DNA of 16,294 bases from Thermoplasmata archaeon (GCA_021799315.1 JAJZAR010000023.1:1-16294); one strand, 5' to 3'. Shown: positions 9,101-15,564, counted from the stretch's first letter. Made by a program: numbers and translations. The notes: generated from the sequence alone by a model not told the origin.

Positions 9101-11211
9101 ATTACATCCTTGATTGGAACGGCGGAATCAACTGTGAGCATGAAACCATCATCAGTGACAGTGACTCTGGTATTTGTCTCATAGGTATTGGCAATGCTCT
9201 GCGCATAGGCTCTAGACAGGGCATCATTAACTCTTCTTCCCAGAGGTATTAGAAACACCATACTGTAAAGATCTTCGTCTCTGTAGCCTTCAACATATAG
9301 CTTTGTATCTGTTGGAATCTCGAACTTCATCTGGGCTTTGATGTAAGAGATAATACTTCTTGCACCGTTGTCATCAAGATGATAGTTTTCCTTGAGCCAT
9401 TCCATTATATCTGTATCATCTGCGTGATCTTTCATATATTCTCTGAACTGCCCTATGAGTTTACCGAGATCATAACTCCGAGGTAACATCTCACCGGTCC
9501 ATGAAGGGATTGTGGGTTTCAGTCCTGTGGCATCTCTCACAATGACCTTATTCCCTCTTGTTCGTATGAATGAATATGTTCTTGCTCCGAGTACGAAAAT
9601 GTCTCCTGAGTTCATTCTCTCAACAAATTTATCGCTCAACTGTCCGAGATGCCTCCCACTCACATCTAGCACTCTATAATCTGAATCATCAGGTATGGTT
9701 CCTATGTTCATGAAATAGATCATTCTGGTGCTCTTTTTCTTTCCAAATGCATGCTGTTCCTCATCATACCATATTTTGGAATATATTGTGTTATTTTCCA
9801 CCCTCCCCGCAAGATATTCGATAACTGACATGTATGTGCTCATTTCCAGATTTCTGTAGGGATATGACCTCCTGATCAGATTGAAGCTTTCATCTATATC
9901 CCATGTTTTTTCAAGAGACATGCCAACAACTGCCTGTGACAGAACATCGAGAGCGCCATCTGGGATATTCACTCTATCTATATTCCTGTCATACGCTGCC
10001 TTCGTGAGAACTGCACATTCTACAAGATCGTCCAGACTGAATACCACAAAACGTCCCATGCTAAGTTTTGTTATGGAGTGTCCGGCTCTGCCGATCCTCT
10101 GAAGTCCTTTAGATACGGATTTTGGACTGCCTATCTGGATCACAAGATCGACACTTCCTATATCTATACCCAGTTCCAGTGAAGTTGATGATATGACGCA
10201 CCTCAGTTCCCCTCTCTTCAATTTTTCCTCTACACCGAGCCTGATCTCCTTCCCAAGAGAAGAGTGATGGGCTTCAAGGCTGTCAATACCTCTGGCCTTA
10301 AGCCTTATGGCCACGTGCTCTGTGGCGCTTCGTGTATTTGTGAATATCAAGGTAGTTTTATGTTCTTCTATGAGTTTTGCAAGAATGTCGTACATACGCT
10401 CATTTGCCACTTCAAAACCAGCTGTTGTCAGATCCTCAACAGGGGTGAGGGTCTCGAGATCCAACCCTTTCTTGAGATCTACGTCGACAATGTTGCAATT
10501 TCTAGGCTTTCCATTATCATAGCCGCACAGGAAATTGGCTATGGTGGGAAGTGGTGCCTGTGTGGCTGAAAGACCTATACGTACGAAGTGCGGAGACATT
10601 TCCTCAAGCCTTTCCAGATTGAGGGATAGCAATGTTCCTCTCTTTGATGAGGAAATCTCATGAATTTCGTCTATAATGACATACCTGACCTTCATGAATC
10701 TCTCCTTGAACTTTGGAGCGGTGAGAGCCAGGGCAAGAGACTCAGGTGTTGTGATGAGTATATGGGGAGGTTTCTTCAGCATCTTCTGCCTGTCAGCTTG
10801 CGTGGTATCTCCGCTCCTCACTGCAACCCTGATGGGTGGCAGGGTAATGTTCTCAAGCGCCATCAGGTCATAGATCTCCTTTAAGGGTTCGTTGAGGTTT
10901 CTGTTTATATCATTGGCGAGAGCTTTGAGAGGGCTGATATAAACACATGATATATCATTCTCCAGTTCGTTCTTCCTGGCTTTTATAAAAAGTTCATTGA
11001 TAATGGCTAGAAATCCGGTCAGCGTCTTTCCCGTTCCTGTGGGGCTTGAAACAAGCACATTCTCACCTCTGTGCACGAGAGGAATAACTTTCTTCTGAGG
11101 AATCGTAAGATCACTGTATTTCTCATTGAACCATCTGGAAATGATGGGATCAAGAAAGGGTAACTGTTTTTCAACGCCTTCTTTAATATCTACATCTTCG
11201 ACCGTAACAAT
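6103..11211 (-). CDS. lhr: Long Lhr-type superfamily 2 DNA helicase
   Basis: A very long helicase, about 1,702 residues from an ATT codon at 11211, or 1,657 from GTG 11076. Numbered from 11211: Q-motif-like LTIPQKKVIPLV just before the core, Walker A PTGTGKT (57-63), DEIH box (181-184), SAT (215-217), TNTRS (291-295), SSTSLELGIDIG (341-352) and QRIGRAGH (371-378). Then come winged-helix and DEAD/H-associated segments, including RQCATRSLMVLRRYKG, typical of the Lhr core. Lhr proteins are 3'-5' ATPases that translocate on single-stranded DNA and unwind DNA or RNA-DNA hybrids. About 800 residues follow the core, rich in winged-helix-like stretches; this recalls E. coli-type extended Lhr rather than the roughly 900-residue archaeal forms. 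The start is unusual: the Q-motif region lies upstream of GTG 11076, but no ATG, GTG or TTG occurs in frame between the stop at 11275-11277 and 11076. The frame is otherwise intact. Confidence 0.93.
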   Translation of the reverse strand: MVTVEDVDIKEGVEKQLPFLDPIISRWFNEKYSDLTIPQKKVIPLVHRGENVLVSSPTGTGKTLTGFLAIINELFIKARKNELENDISCVYISPLKALANDINRNLNEPLKEIYDLMALENITLPPIRVAVRSGDTTQADRQKMLKKPPHILITTPESLALALTAPKFKERFMKVRYVIIDEIHEISSSKRGTLLSLNLERLEEMSPHFVRIGLSATQAPLPTIANFLCGYDNGKPRNCNIVDVDLKKGLDLETLTPVEDLTTAGFEVANERMYDILAKLIEEHKTTLIFTNTRSATEHVAIRLKARGIDSLEAHHSSLGKEIRLGVEEKLKRGELRCVISSTSLELGIDIGSVDLVIQIGSPKSVSKGLQRIGRAGHSITKLSMGRFVVFSLDDLVECAVLTKAAYDRNIDRVNIPDGALDVLSQAVVGMSLEKTWDIDESFNLIRRSYPYRNLEMSTYMSVIEYLAGRVENNTIYSKIWYDEEQHAFGKKKSTRMIYFMNIGTIPDDSDYRVLDVSGRHLGQLSDKFVERMNSGDIFVLGARTYSFIRTRGNKVIVRDATGLKPTIPSWTGEMLPRSYDLGKLIGQFREYMKDHADDTDIMEWLKENYHLDDNGARSIISYIKAQMKFEIPTDTKLYVEGYRDEDLYSMVFLIPLGRRVNDALSRAYAQSIANTYETNTRVTVTDDGFMLTVDSAVPIKDVIKLITPQNFVDYVRRSIANTTVFKERFRQCATRSLMVLRRYKGHEVPIVMQQLRSDKVLRAIENIPDFPVVTETFREIMDDMMDVPAALNYVKDVISTGSYAARDYSNEPSPFSLSLILAGVSDVVLMEERAKLLKELQSRIVDRVYGTDYMDFKIKDPKVVERYYVSKVPPVTDLDSLLENSDHFPMTDLYRTRMNSPFPYAQNDIKDEIKTAIQTGKLWSVSVRGIFWINPERYGTFKALFARKDPINESEQTVLNACRNLTANEIEKETGMNEQDVKSNLTALETRFLVRRSTKRDTVSYIKVAEIPESTYSVEDLLFQVLNSLGPMTFDEISVRYPMDREILSTTLESMKPTGKIIEDYITPVFARQYMINGDLERILGMVSRDPYKLRMTRYTRKFSNIDEYFETLGFYTDQNSVAARIEHYTPDMMPTVNVVRGRFFKHRKTVMVREMAMALQKLRESPLEENEQKIMDFLSFGGVTMEALSRELNLDMRIVREYEKSLEHRVLAVEIDGVISKLWDKTTLTRNEAMKILLKYCGPLSQHEIMNAFWFHIQSGDLAGIETNIGKRGVYHGTLLNGEAGSIILPINDPVSAITGRLVSMNSGLDHTFFYHGDLTALLSMQSRSGVIWIDEISSESDENIENLFRYLEDMAVSNNQIVTITGLKDNYREILKKFKYRVTENAAVLGRENVHVMFEGELFSRAMNTYEQSMGGRKSTMESITEARLGIRDVSEAHVMGIKANDLDSYFQSDLLFNFSGPFNISSRGTMETISIYRTLRSMELDKTHMDILKSIMDFPKSEDEIMKNARGSYDRNAAALKALWNGAVICKDSSSKYRFVIEKFSKEEGAQFIIEKLLNTVGFIDEQLYTSLTGTDSIKEYSHIMKNLIKNGMCEIGLTADSMRVFYIKKEKKQSKKGHGGIVLSPRDLVYQIFKSHIKSVTGGTRNFVYVIDGEIRTFASSRRNRNELSMEFMESELKLRTEFIRALSACGYSVRTQ

Positions 11212-11230
11212 CTGAAGCCTAATAGAAAAA

Positions 11231-11240
11231 TGTATAAAAG
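11231..11240 (-). promoter_or_regulatory. TATA box of the Lhr helicase gene
   Basis: Read on the minus strand this is CTTTTATACA, centred near 11235. An archaeal transcription start is expected about 25 bases on, at roughly 11209-11211, exactly where an in-frame ATT codon opens the conserved N-terminal region of Lhr. This supports a leaderless transcript. Confidence 0.6.
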
Positions 11241-11274
11241 GATTGCCTGAAGTATGGGCAACAATAGATGAAGG

Positions 11275-12375
11275 TTAATGAAAATTGGTAAGATACTGTG
11301 TATGAGTTTCAGCCGATTCTCTTGAAAGTTTATTTATCAGTCTTTCCCTCTCTCCTTTCTGAAATCCTGCATCTCGCAGCAGGGAACCAAAGAATGCGAT
11401 TGCATGATCATAATCCCGGTTATCTATGGGTTTTGGAACACCATCCTTTCCTCCAAGAGCATAGGAATATCTTATGGGGTCCATATAGCTGGGCTTAGCC
11501 CCGGTTATCACTTCAGAGATATAACACAGAGCCCTGATAGTACTCTGGCCAATTCCTGGTGTGAGCAGCACATCCTCAAACCTGTCAGGTTGAAATTCAT
11601 ATAGTTTTTCAATGTTTTTCCAGGGCATTTTCACACTGAGATTCAATGCTTTTTGTTCGCCAAAGGAGTCAAGCGTTGTCTGCGAACCATGAGATAGGGG
11701 AACAGTTTCCCTTATGGCTTTCATGATACCGATCCTTGCATCTCTGCTCAGCGCACTTGAAAGATCGAGACATGTTTCGGCTTGTTTCTGTGATTCAATT
11801 CCCGCCCTGTCTTCAATAAGGCTATTTTCCATGTGTATGGAAGACCAATGATATCTTCTAGCCATTCTGTCTTTTTGATTCATCCCCTGCTGAATCACAG
11901 AATAATTTCCCTTGTAATCAAGAACTACGCTGTGTATGTAAAGATCATATGAATCCTGCAGGAGATTATTGTCAACCTTGGCCATAAGGTCTGTGTTCTT
12001 GACAATATTTTTAGCAGCCATCTCGGATTGAAAATACTGCGATTTATCCTTTATATCGCGGGCCTTTTCTCTCATGTACTTTCCCTTCCCTCCCGCTACA
12101 AAAAAATCAGTGTTGTGATGCTCAGAATATTGCTTGAGAGCATGTATTGTCGTGGTAGTGGTTCCACTGGAGTTCCAGTCAAATCCCGTTACGAGGCTGA
12201 GTGAATGGAACCAGAATGGATCGGAAATTCTCCTTATGAACTCCATGGTGCCGTATGTTTCACATATCAGTGTGCTTATCTGTCCGGTAAGTTCAACTAT
12301 CTTTCTATATAGAAGTTCAGGTGGTTTACCATAATGTAATGGGAGATATGCTGTTCCCTTTCTCTCCATTCCCAT
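11275..12375 (-). CDS. DUF763 family protein (COG1415)
   Basis: A 366-residue protein from ATG 12375; ATG 12369 is almost equally good and gives MERKGTAYLPLHYG, which fits the usual family N-terminus. Family hallmarks seen: RKGTAYLPLHYG, SDPFWFHSLSL, GFDWNSSGTTTTT, VAGGKGK, VIQQGMNQKDRMARRYHW, and near the C-terminus LLTPGIGQSTIRALCYIS followed by YALGGKDGVPKPID. The LLTPGIG segment looks like a helix-hairpin-helix, a common non-specific DNA-binding motif of repair enzymes. DUF763 has no established biochemical role that I know of. The gene ends about 60 bases before the Lhr start, on the same strand, which hints at a shared nucleic-acid function. A TATA-like GACTATTAG centred about 25 bases before 12375 would give a leaderless mRNA. 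Confidence 0.9.
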   Translation of the reverse strand: MGMERKGTAYLPLHYGKPPELLYRKIVELTGQISTLICETYGTMEFIRRISDPFWFHSLSLVTGFDWNSSGTTTTTIHALKQYSEHHNTDFFVAGGKGKYMREKARDIKDKSQYFQSEMAAKNIVKNTDLMAKVDNNLLQDSYDLYIHSVVLDYKGNYSVIQQGMNQKDRMARRYHWSSIHMENSLIEDRAGIESQKQAETCLDLSSALSRDARIGIMKAIRETVPLSHGSQTTLDSFGEQKALNLSVKMPWKNIEKLYEFQPDRFEDVLLTPGIGQSTIRALCYISEVITGAKPSYMDPIRYSYALGGKDGVPKPIDNRDYDHAIAFFGSLLRDAGFQKGERERLINKLSRESAETHTQYLTNFH

Positions 12376-12414
12376 AAATGTCAATTATCTTCGAACTAAT
12401 AGTCTTTTGTGACG

Positions 12415-12447
12415 CCATAATTTAATTGCAAATTATTCAATTGTCTA
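12415..12447 (-). repeat. Element shared with the promoter region at 15688
   Basis: On the minus strand this starts TAGACAATTGAATAA, an exact 15-base match to 15688-15702 on the plus strand. The similarity continues with small gaps for about another 18 bases (TTTG, AAT, AAAT blocks). In both places it points the same way relative to the downstream gene. Two copies in AT-rich DNA could still be chance. Confidence 0.35.
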
Positions 12448-12798
12448 TTTTGCGTCCTTCATGCAGTCTTTGGTAGATTTGAGTGATGTATCTTCATTCA
12501 TGGCATGTAGCGTGTATACAATTGCAATAAACGGCTAAGTCATCAGTGAGATGAAAAATCTGCACTCTGGTCATCGTCCAATTCAGTGATACCTCGTGGA
12601 AGAACATATTCATGGTTAATTTTGAAGAAGTTTAGGTTTTAATACGGAATCAGACGAAAATCCGATCTATGCAATATCAATTTTATAGTTGTACCTGCAT
12701 GCCAATTAGTCACCACGGGATTATGCGAGATCATCCAATATTTCAGCAGGCTTTTGAGATGAAATCAACCTATTCTAATTTTCGGTTGTTTTCAAACA

Positions 12799-12806
12799 AT
12801 TAATAA
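12799..12806 (+). promoter_or_regulatory. TATA box of the DUF2175 gene
   Basis: ATTAATAA is centred about 25 bases upstream of ATG 12828, so the transcript should begin at or next to the start codon and be leaderless. No Shine-Dalgarno motif precedes the ATG, which agrees. Confidence 0.6.
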
Positions 12807-12827
12807 GTAATAGATACATTCAGTAAT

Positions 12828-13130
12828 ATGGCGCAGTTTAAGTGTTTTGAATGTAATGGAGAGGTAAGAACTGGAGAGAAGTTCACATTTACAAAAAAGG
12901 GCAGTGTTCATTTTGACTGTTTTATAAGCAGCAAAAGAAAGGGTTTGGATCCATCGAAAGAGGAGCAACTAAGGACATTCAGCTTAATCCTTGATTCAGA
13001 ACTCACCCATCTTCTAAATCTATTGAAAATAAATCCAGAGCACGAAGGTGCAAAGGAATATGAAAAGCAAAAATACAAGGATATTGAAAAAGCTGCTGGA
13101 GATACTACAAAAAAGATAGATGAACTTTAA
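12828..13130 (+). CDS. DUF2175 zinc-binding protein
   Basis: A 100-residue protein with an N-terminal metal site, Cys6-x2-Cys9 and His28-x2-Cys31, in the frame FKCFECNGEV and FTFTKKGSVHFDCF. That is the layout of archaeal DUF2175 proteins (KWKCxxCGxxxxxGxxFTFTxKGxVHxxC). The C-terminal two thirds are helical and highly charged, ending in a Lys/Glu-rich tail. The role is unknown; a small zinc-ribbon adaptor or nucleic-acid-binding protein is the usual guess. It has its own TATA box and is probably transcribed alone. Its 3' end overlaps the end of rps27ae on the other strand by four bases, and a T-rich tract at 13131-13141 just after the stop can act as terminator. Confidence 0.85.
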   Translation: MAQFKCFECNGEVRTGEKFTFTKKGSVHFDCFISSKRKGLDPSKEEQLRTFSLILDSELTHLLNLLKINPEHEGAKEYEKQKYKDIEKAAGDTTKKIDEL

Positions 13131-13282
13131 TTTTTCTTTTTAAATTCTGTGTACCCGCATTTTCCGCATGTGACTCTGTCTTCATGTTCGGCCAGAAACA
13201 CACTAGGTCCGCATCTGGGGCAATTTCGTTTTGATCTTACTACCTTATTATTTTCAAGTTTGTACACTTCCCTCTTTTGCAT
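13127..13282 (-). CDS. rps27ae: 30S ribosomal protein S27ae
   Basis: A 51-residue ribosomal protein of the small subunit, easily missed because it is so short. The basic N-terminus MQKREVYKLENNKVVRSKR leads into a zinc ribbon, CPRC then CGKC, and the end GYTEFKKKN, which is the archaeal S27ae pattern. The ATG (13282-13280) shares one base with the rps24e stop (TAATG), and GGAGGAGA lies about ten bases upstream within rps24e, so the two are translationally coupled. It is the last visible gene of the rpo7 operon. The order S24e-S27ae is conserved across archaea. The four-base overlap with DUF2175 on the other strand leaves no intergenic terminator space. Confidence 0.95.
   Translation of the reverse strand: MQKREVYKLENNKVVRSKRNCPRCGPSVFLAEHEDRVTCGKCGYTEFKKKN
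13131..13141 (+). terminator. T-rich terminator after DUF2175
   Basis: TTTTTCTTTTT directly follows the DUF2175 stop codon, a typical archaeal termination tract. It also encodes the Lys-rich C-terminus of S27ae on the opposite strand. Confidence 0.45.
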
Positions 13283-13581
13283 TATTGTTTCTCCTCCTTT
13301 ACCTTAAGTTTATTTCTGAACAGTTCATAGTCAGGTTCGTATAACATGGCGTCTTCCTTTGTTTTGTACACCTTTGCGTACCCCTCAATTCTGTGAAGTC
13401 CTGTTAATTGCTTGTTATAGTCCACAATTATGAGATCCTTGTTTGTATTTGTGTTTCTTGATATGAGTTCCTTGACAACGTCTCTGGTGGGTGTCTGGCT
13501 ATTCTCAAATTCCACGTGGTATCTGATCTCTTTTCTCTTTAACATTTTATTTTCATTGCTTTCGTCTATCTTAATATTCAA
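13282..13581 (-). CDS. rps24e: 30S ribosomal protein S24e
   Basis: A 99-residue small-subunit ribosomal protein. Family features: N-terminus MNIKIDESNENKMLKRKEI, central TPTRDVVKEL, then DLIIVDYNKQLTGLHRIEGYAKVY and a basic end, matching archaeal/eukaryotic S24e at its usual length. The start codon is TTG at 13581, one base after the stop of the DUF359 gene. Alignment of the first residues with the family (M-x-I-x-I) supports this TTG, and GTGAT just upstream may serve as a weak ribosome-binding site. It is followed immediately by rps27ae. Confidence 0.95.
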   Translation of the reverse strand: MNIKIDESNENKMLKRKEIRYHVEFENSQTPTRDVVKELISRNTNTNKDLIIVDYNKQLTGLHRIEGYAKVYKTKEDAMLYEPDYELFRNKLKVKEEKQ

Positions 13582-13582
13582 T

Positions 13583-14080
13583 TTATATCACTTCCATTTT
13601 TTCAAATATTCTTTCTACCAATTTTTTATGTTCAGCAGTAACTTTTATGGAACCTGTACCCGATCCTGGTATGCCATAAACAACCAGTGAATTAAAGGGA
13701 GCATAAAAAATTATTGGTAATACTGCCAGATCCTCTTCTCCAATGACTCTGATCCTCTGTTTTTTATTTTCCTCCAAAGTATCTCTGATGATTTTGATAA
13801 GATTCCCACTGACTGTGCCTTTTTGATTTTCCACAACTATGGACCCTTCATAATCAGGATATGTCTTTTTGCCTCTCTCTGTGGTGAGATCAAAAACCAT
13901 GATCTGAGGTTTTATATGGTTTTTTATTAGAAGATCGCAGGTATAATCACCGACTGCGTAAAGAAACCTCTGATCAACGCCCTTCAATTCTACTATTGAA
14001 ATAAGTTTACCATTATTAGATTGAATGAGGGTCTTTACCTCATCTGTAATTTTATAAGTTTTATCTGACCTTAATTGCAT
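13583..14080 (-). CDS. GTP-dependent dephospho-CoA kinase (DUF359)
   Basis: A 165-residue protein of the DUF359 family, shown in Thermococcus to be the GTP-dependent dephospho-CoA kinase that makes the last step of archaeal coenzyme A synthesis. It is unrelated to bacterial CoaE. Visible family blocks: VGDYTCDLL, then PQIMVFDLTTER with conserved Asp and Arg, then VIGEEDLAVLPIIFYAP and VVYGIPGSGTGSIKV. The start ATG 14080 lies 20 bases inside spt4 and has AAGGAG close upstream. Its position between spt4 and rps24e is the arrangement seen in many euryarchaeal genomes, so the metabolic gene is a regular member of this information-processing operon. Confidence 0.9.
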   Translation of the reverse strand: MQLRSDKTYKITDEVKTLIQSNNGKLISIVELKGVDQRFLYAVGDYTCDLLIKNHIKPQIMVFDLTTERGKKTYPDYEGSIVVENQKGTVSGNLIKIIRDTLEENKKQRIRVIGEEDLAVLPIIFYAPFNSLVVYGIPGSGTGSIKVTAEHKKLVERIFEKMEVI

Positions 14081-14267
14081 ATTCTCCTTTTTCTTTTAAG
14101 CCAGACTGTTTTGCTATAATGGAATTCTCAACATCCTTTATGATAAGAAAACCAAACCATTCATCACTCATGTGGGATTCACCGTGCTGAGGGCATGCAG
14201 AGTCAAAGAATAGTTTTTTGCATACTCTGCACGCCATGGTTCTTTTCTTTGTGGATTTTCCAGCCAT
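14061..14267 (-). CDS. spt4: Transcription elongation factor Spt4 (RpoE'')
   Basis: A 68-residue zinc protein, partner of Spt5, which binds RNA polymerase and aids processive elongation. Family features: MACRVCKKLF, then SACPQHGES, then SDEWFGFLIIKDVENSIIAK. Three of the four zinc ligands are Cys (13, 16, 25). The fourth place, normally the second Cys of CPxC, is His28 (CPQH), giving a C3H site. The ATG lies one base after the rpo7 stop, with GGAGAG upstream, and the 3' end overlaps the kinase gene by 20 bases. The rpo7-spt4 order is a hallmark of archaea. Confidence 0.95.
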   Translation of the reverse strand: MAGKSTKKRTMACRVCKKLFFDSACPQHGESHMSDEWFGFLIIKDVENSIIAKQSGLKEKGEYAIKVR

Positions 14268-14268
14268 T

Positions 14269-14934
14269 TTAACTGCTCTCCTTTACTTTTTTTACCTTGC
14301 CAACACCTTTCTTTCGTTCACTTTTTTCATACTCTTCTCTGGGTTCGTTCTCAGATGTCTTCGGAGAGTTCAACCATTGTATTTTTCCAAGTCCTGGTTG
14401 TTTCATAGTGAAACCTATTCTTCTATCCCTTATGGACGATGAGGCAAGATTAAGCATGACGATTCTAACTCTAACATGGTCTCCAACTCTTATGTCTCTG
14501 TTTGTATCCTTTCCAACCAATCTGTTCTGACTTTCATCCATATCTATTCTGTCATCCATAATCTGACCTACGTGGAGAAGCCCCTCAAAGGGCCCAAATC
14601 TTACAAAAGCTCCAATTTTTGGGACAACAGAGACTACAATGCCCTCCACAACTTCATTATTTTTAGGAATATATGCAAGAGCCCTGTATTGGATTCTCTG
14701 GTAAACTCCTCCATCTCCGTGAACAATAATTCCATCGTTTATTTTCTTAATTCCTACTATGGATACAATGTAACATTTCAGCATATCAGCTCTAGAATTT
14801 TTGTCAGGTACATAATCAACAAGTGTTCCCTGAAGAGTTTGCTTTGTGACCTCTTCAACGGCGAGATCATAATTCTCTCCCAGCAGAGTCGGGGGAACTC
14901 TGGCTAAATGTTCTTCTTCAATAATTGCATACAA
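14269..14934 (-). CDS. rpo7: DNA-directed RNA polymerase subunit Rpo7 (RpoE')
   Basis: RNA polymerase stalk subunit of 221 residues, which pairs with Rpo4 and binds emerging RNA. The N-terminal RNP-like domain begins MYAIIEEEHLARVPPTLLG (the family consensus is MYxxxxxxDxxRxPPxLFG), and an S1 RNA-binding domain spans about 92-180 (VVEGIVVSVVPKIGAFVRFGP, then GLLHVGQI). After IQWL (about 188) comes a 33-residue charged, Lys/Glu-rich tail not present in the usual form of about 185 residues. The start is TTG 14934: the preceding codon is a stop, GGTGA at 14941-14945 has proper spacing, and the residues align with the family start. It is the first gene of the operon. Confidence 0.96.
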   Translation of the reverse strand: MYAIIEEEHLARVPPTLLGENYDLAVEEVTKQTLQGTLVDYVPDKNSRADMLKCYIVSIVGIKKINDGIIVHGDGGVYQRIQYRALAYIPKNNEVVEGIVVSVVPKIGAFVRFGPFEGLLHVGQIMDDRIDMDESQNRLVGKDTNRDIRVGDHVRVRIVMLNLASSSIRDRRIGFTMKQPGLGKIQWLNSPKTSENEPREEYEKSERKKGVGKVKKVKESS

Positions 14935-14974
14935 TCAAAATCACCAACATATACCATGGTATCTGGTCTTGATC

Positions 14975-14997
14975 AGTATATTTACTTTGTTTATAAA
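14975..14997 (-). promoter_or_regulatory. Promoter region of the rpo7 operon
   Basis: On the minus strand two TATA-like elements are seen, TTTATAAA (14990-14997) and TAAATATACTG (14974-14984). They predict starts near 14968 or 14954, both upstream of the GGTGA ribosome-binding site at 14941-14945. The operon mRNA should therefore carry a short leader rather than be leaderless. Confidence 0.5.
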
Positions 14998-15003
14998 TTT
15001 GCT

Positions 15004-15253
15004 TAAACACAACCGATTATTCGCGTGTCTGACAAGCTAATCATATATGACCAGAGGCCTATTTATTTATGTTGATCGACTTGCTAAAAGAACTGTCATC
15101 CCGGTTAGATTGAGGATCAGTAATTTTTGGGTTATAGGGAATAAAAAAATTAGTCCCTAAGGCACTTGCCAATTATAGATAAAGGGTATGTTGCTATACT
15201 CCTGAATTTTAAGTGTCAACGAAATATCAATATCCAAAGGTAAAGATGTTAAC
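15004..15253. other. Non-coding gap right of the rpo7 operon
   Basis: AT-rich DNA without a supported gene. A six-base stem (TAGGGA at 15135-15140, TCCCTA at 15154-15159) with an A-rich loop is the only local structure noticed, and it is weak. I see no match to SRP RNA, RNase P RNA or a tRNA. Confidence 0.4.
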
Positions 15254-15367
15254 ATGGCAAACTTTCATCTAAAAAAATTGGGTAAAAAGAGAGATGAGGG
15301 TCAGAACACTTTGATGCGGGATATTACCATGAACCTTGATATAAAATTTCGATCATTTGAAACTTAA
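15254..15367 (+). CDS. Doubtful 37-residue basic ORF
   Basis: ATG 15254 opens 37 codons of a basic, Lys/Arg-rich peptide (MANFHLKKLGKKRDEGQNTL at its start). An AAATATC stretch about 25 bases upstream could be a TATA box for a leaderless mRNA. There is no homology I recognise, and it may be chance in an otherwise empty region. Confidence 0.22.
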   Translation: MANFHLKKLGKKRDEGQNTLMRDITMNLDIKFRSFET

Positions 15368-15491
15368 TTCGCAAACATGATCTACCGTGAATGCGCTGTT
15401 CATGGGATCGTGTTATTGCATTGAACTTATTTTTATAAACTTTAGTGCTTGAGGCTGTATGCAAAGAATAAAGGGTGCAAAATATGAGATA

Positions 15492-15564
15492 CGCCTTGGC
15501 CGGGATTTGAACCCGAGTCACGGGCTCGACAGGCCCGTATGATAGGCCGCTACACTACCAAGGC
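15492..15564 (-). tRNA. tRNA-Asp (GTC)
   Basis: On the minus strand a complete cloverleaf can be folded. The acceptor arms are GCCTTGG and CCAAGGC, the anticodon stem is CGGGC/GCCCG around loop CTGTCGA with anticodon GTC, and the T arm contains GGTTCAAATCC. The discriminator base is G73, the expected identity base for aspartate in archaea. There is no intron, and the 3' CCA is not encoded (GTAT follows), so it must be added after transcription. A TATA box lies about 37 bases upstream. Confidence 0.96.

Larger units (their letters stand above)
12376..12827. other. Intergenic gap between divergent DUF763 and DUF2175 genes
   Basis: About 450 bases with no convincing gene. The longest plus-strand ATG frame noticed has 25 codons (from about 12460) and no homology I recognise. 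The gap must contain the promoters of both divergent genes. On the DUF763 side, 12415-12447 carries a sequence that also occurs upstream of the small membrane ORF at 15807. I see no convincing RNA gene, CRISPR repeat or mobile-element end. Confidence 0.5.

Noticed and set aside
6847..10884. Several plus-strand frames of 65-143 codons inside Lhr
   Set aside because: All lie antisense to the intact helicase frame and show shadow-type composition (Ser, Cys, Phe, Leu rich).
12520..12620. Possible C/D box guide RNA on the minus strand (a TGATGA near 12540)
   Set aside because: No matching CTGA D box or closing stem is found at a proper distance.
14476..14907. 143-codon plus-strand frame opposite rpo7
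   Set aside because: It is antisense to a clearly identified RNA polymerase subunit.
15135..15159. Hairpin TAGGGA/TCCCTA
   Set aside because: The six-base stem with a 13-base A-rich loop is not followed by a T tract or gene and could be chance.
15324..15521. 65-codon minus-strand frame overlapping tRNA-Asp
   Set aside because: It begins inside the tRNA gene (TRVQIPA is the translated T arm) and has no other support.
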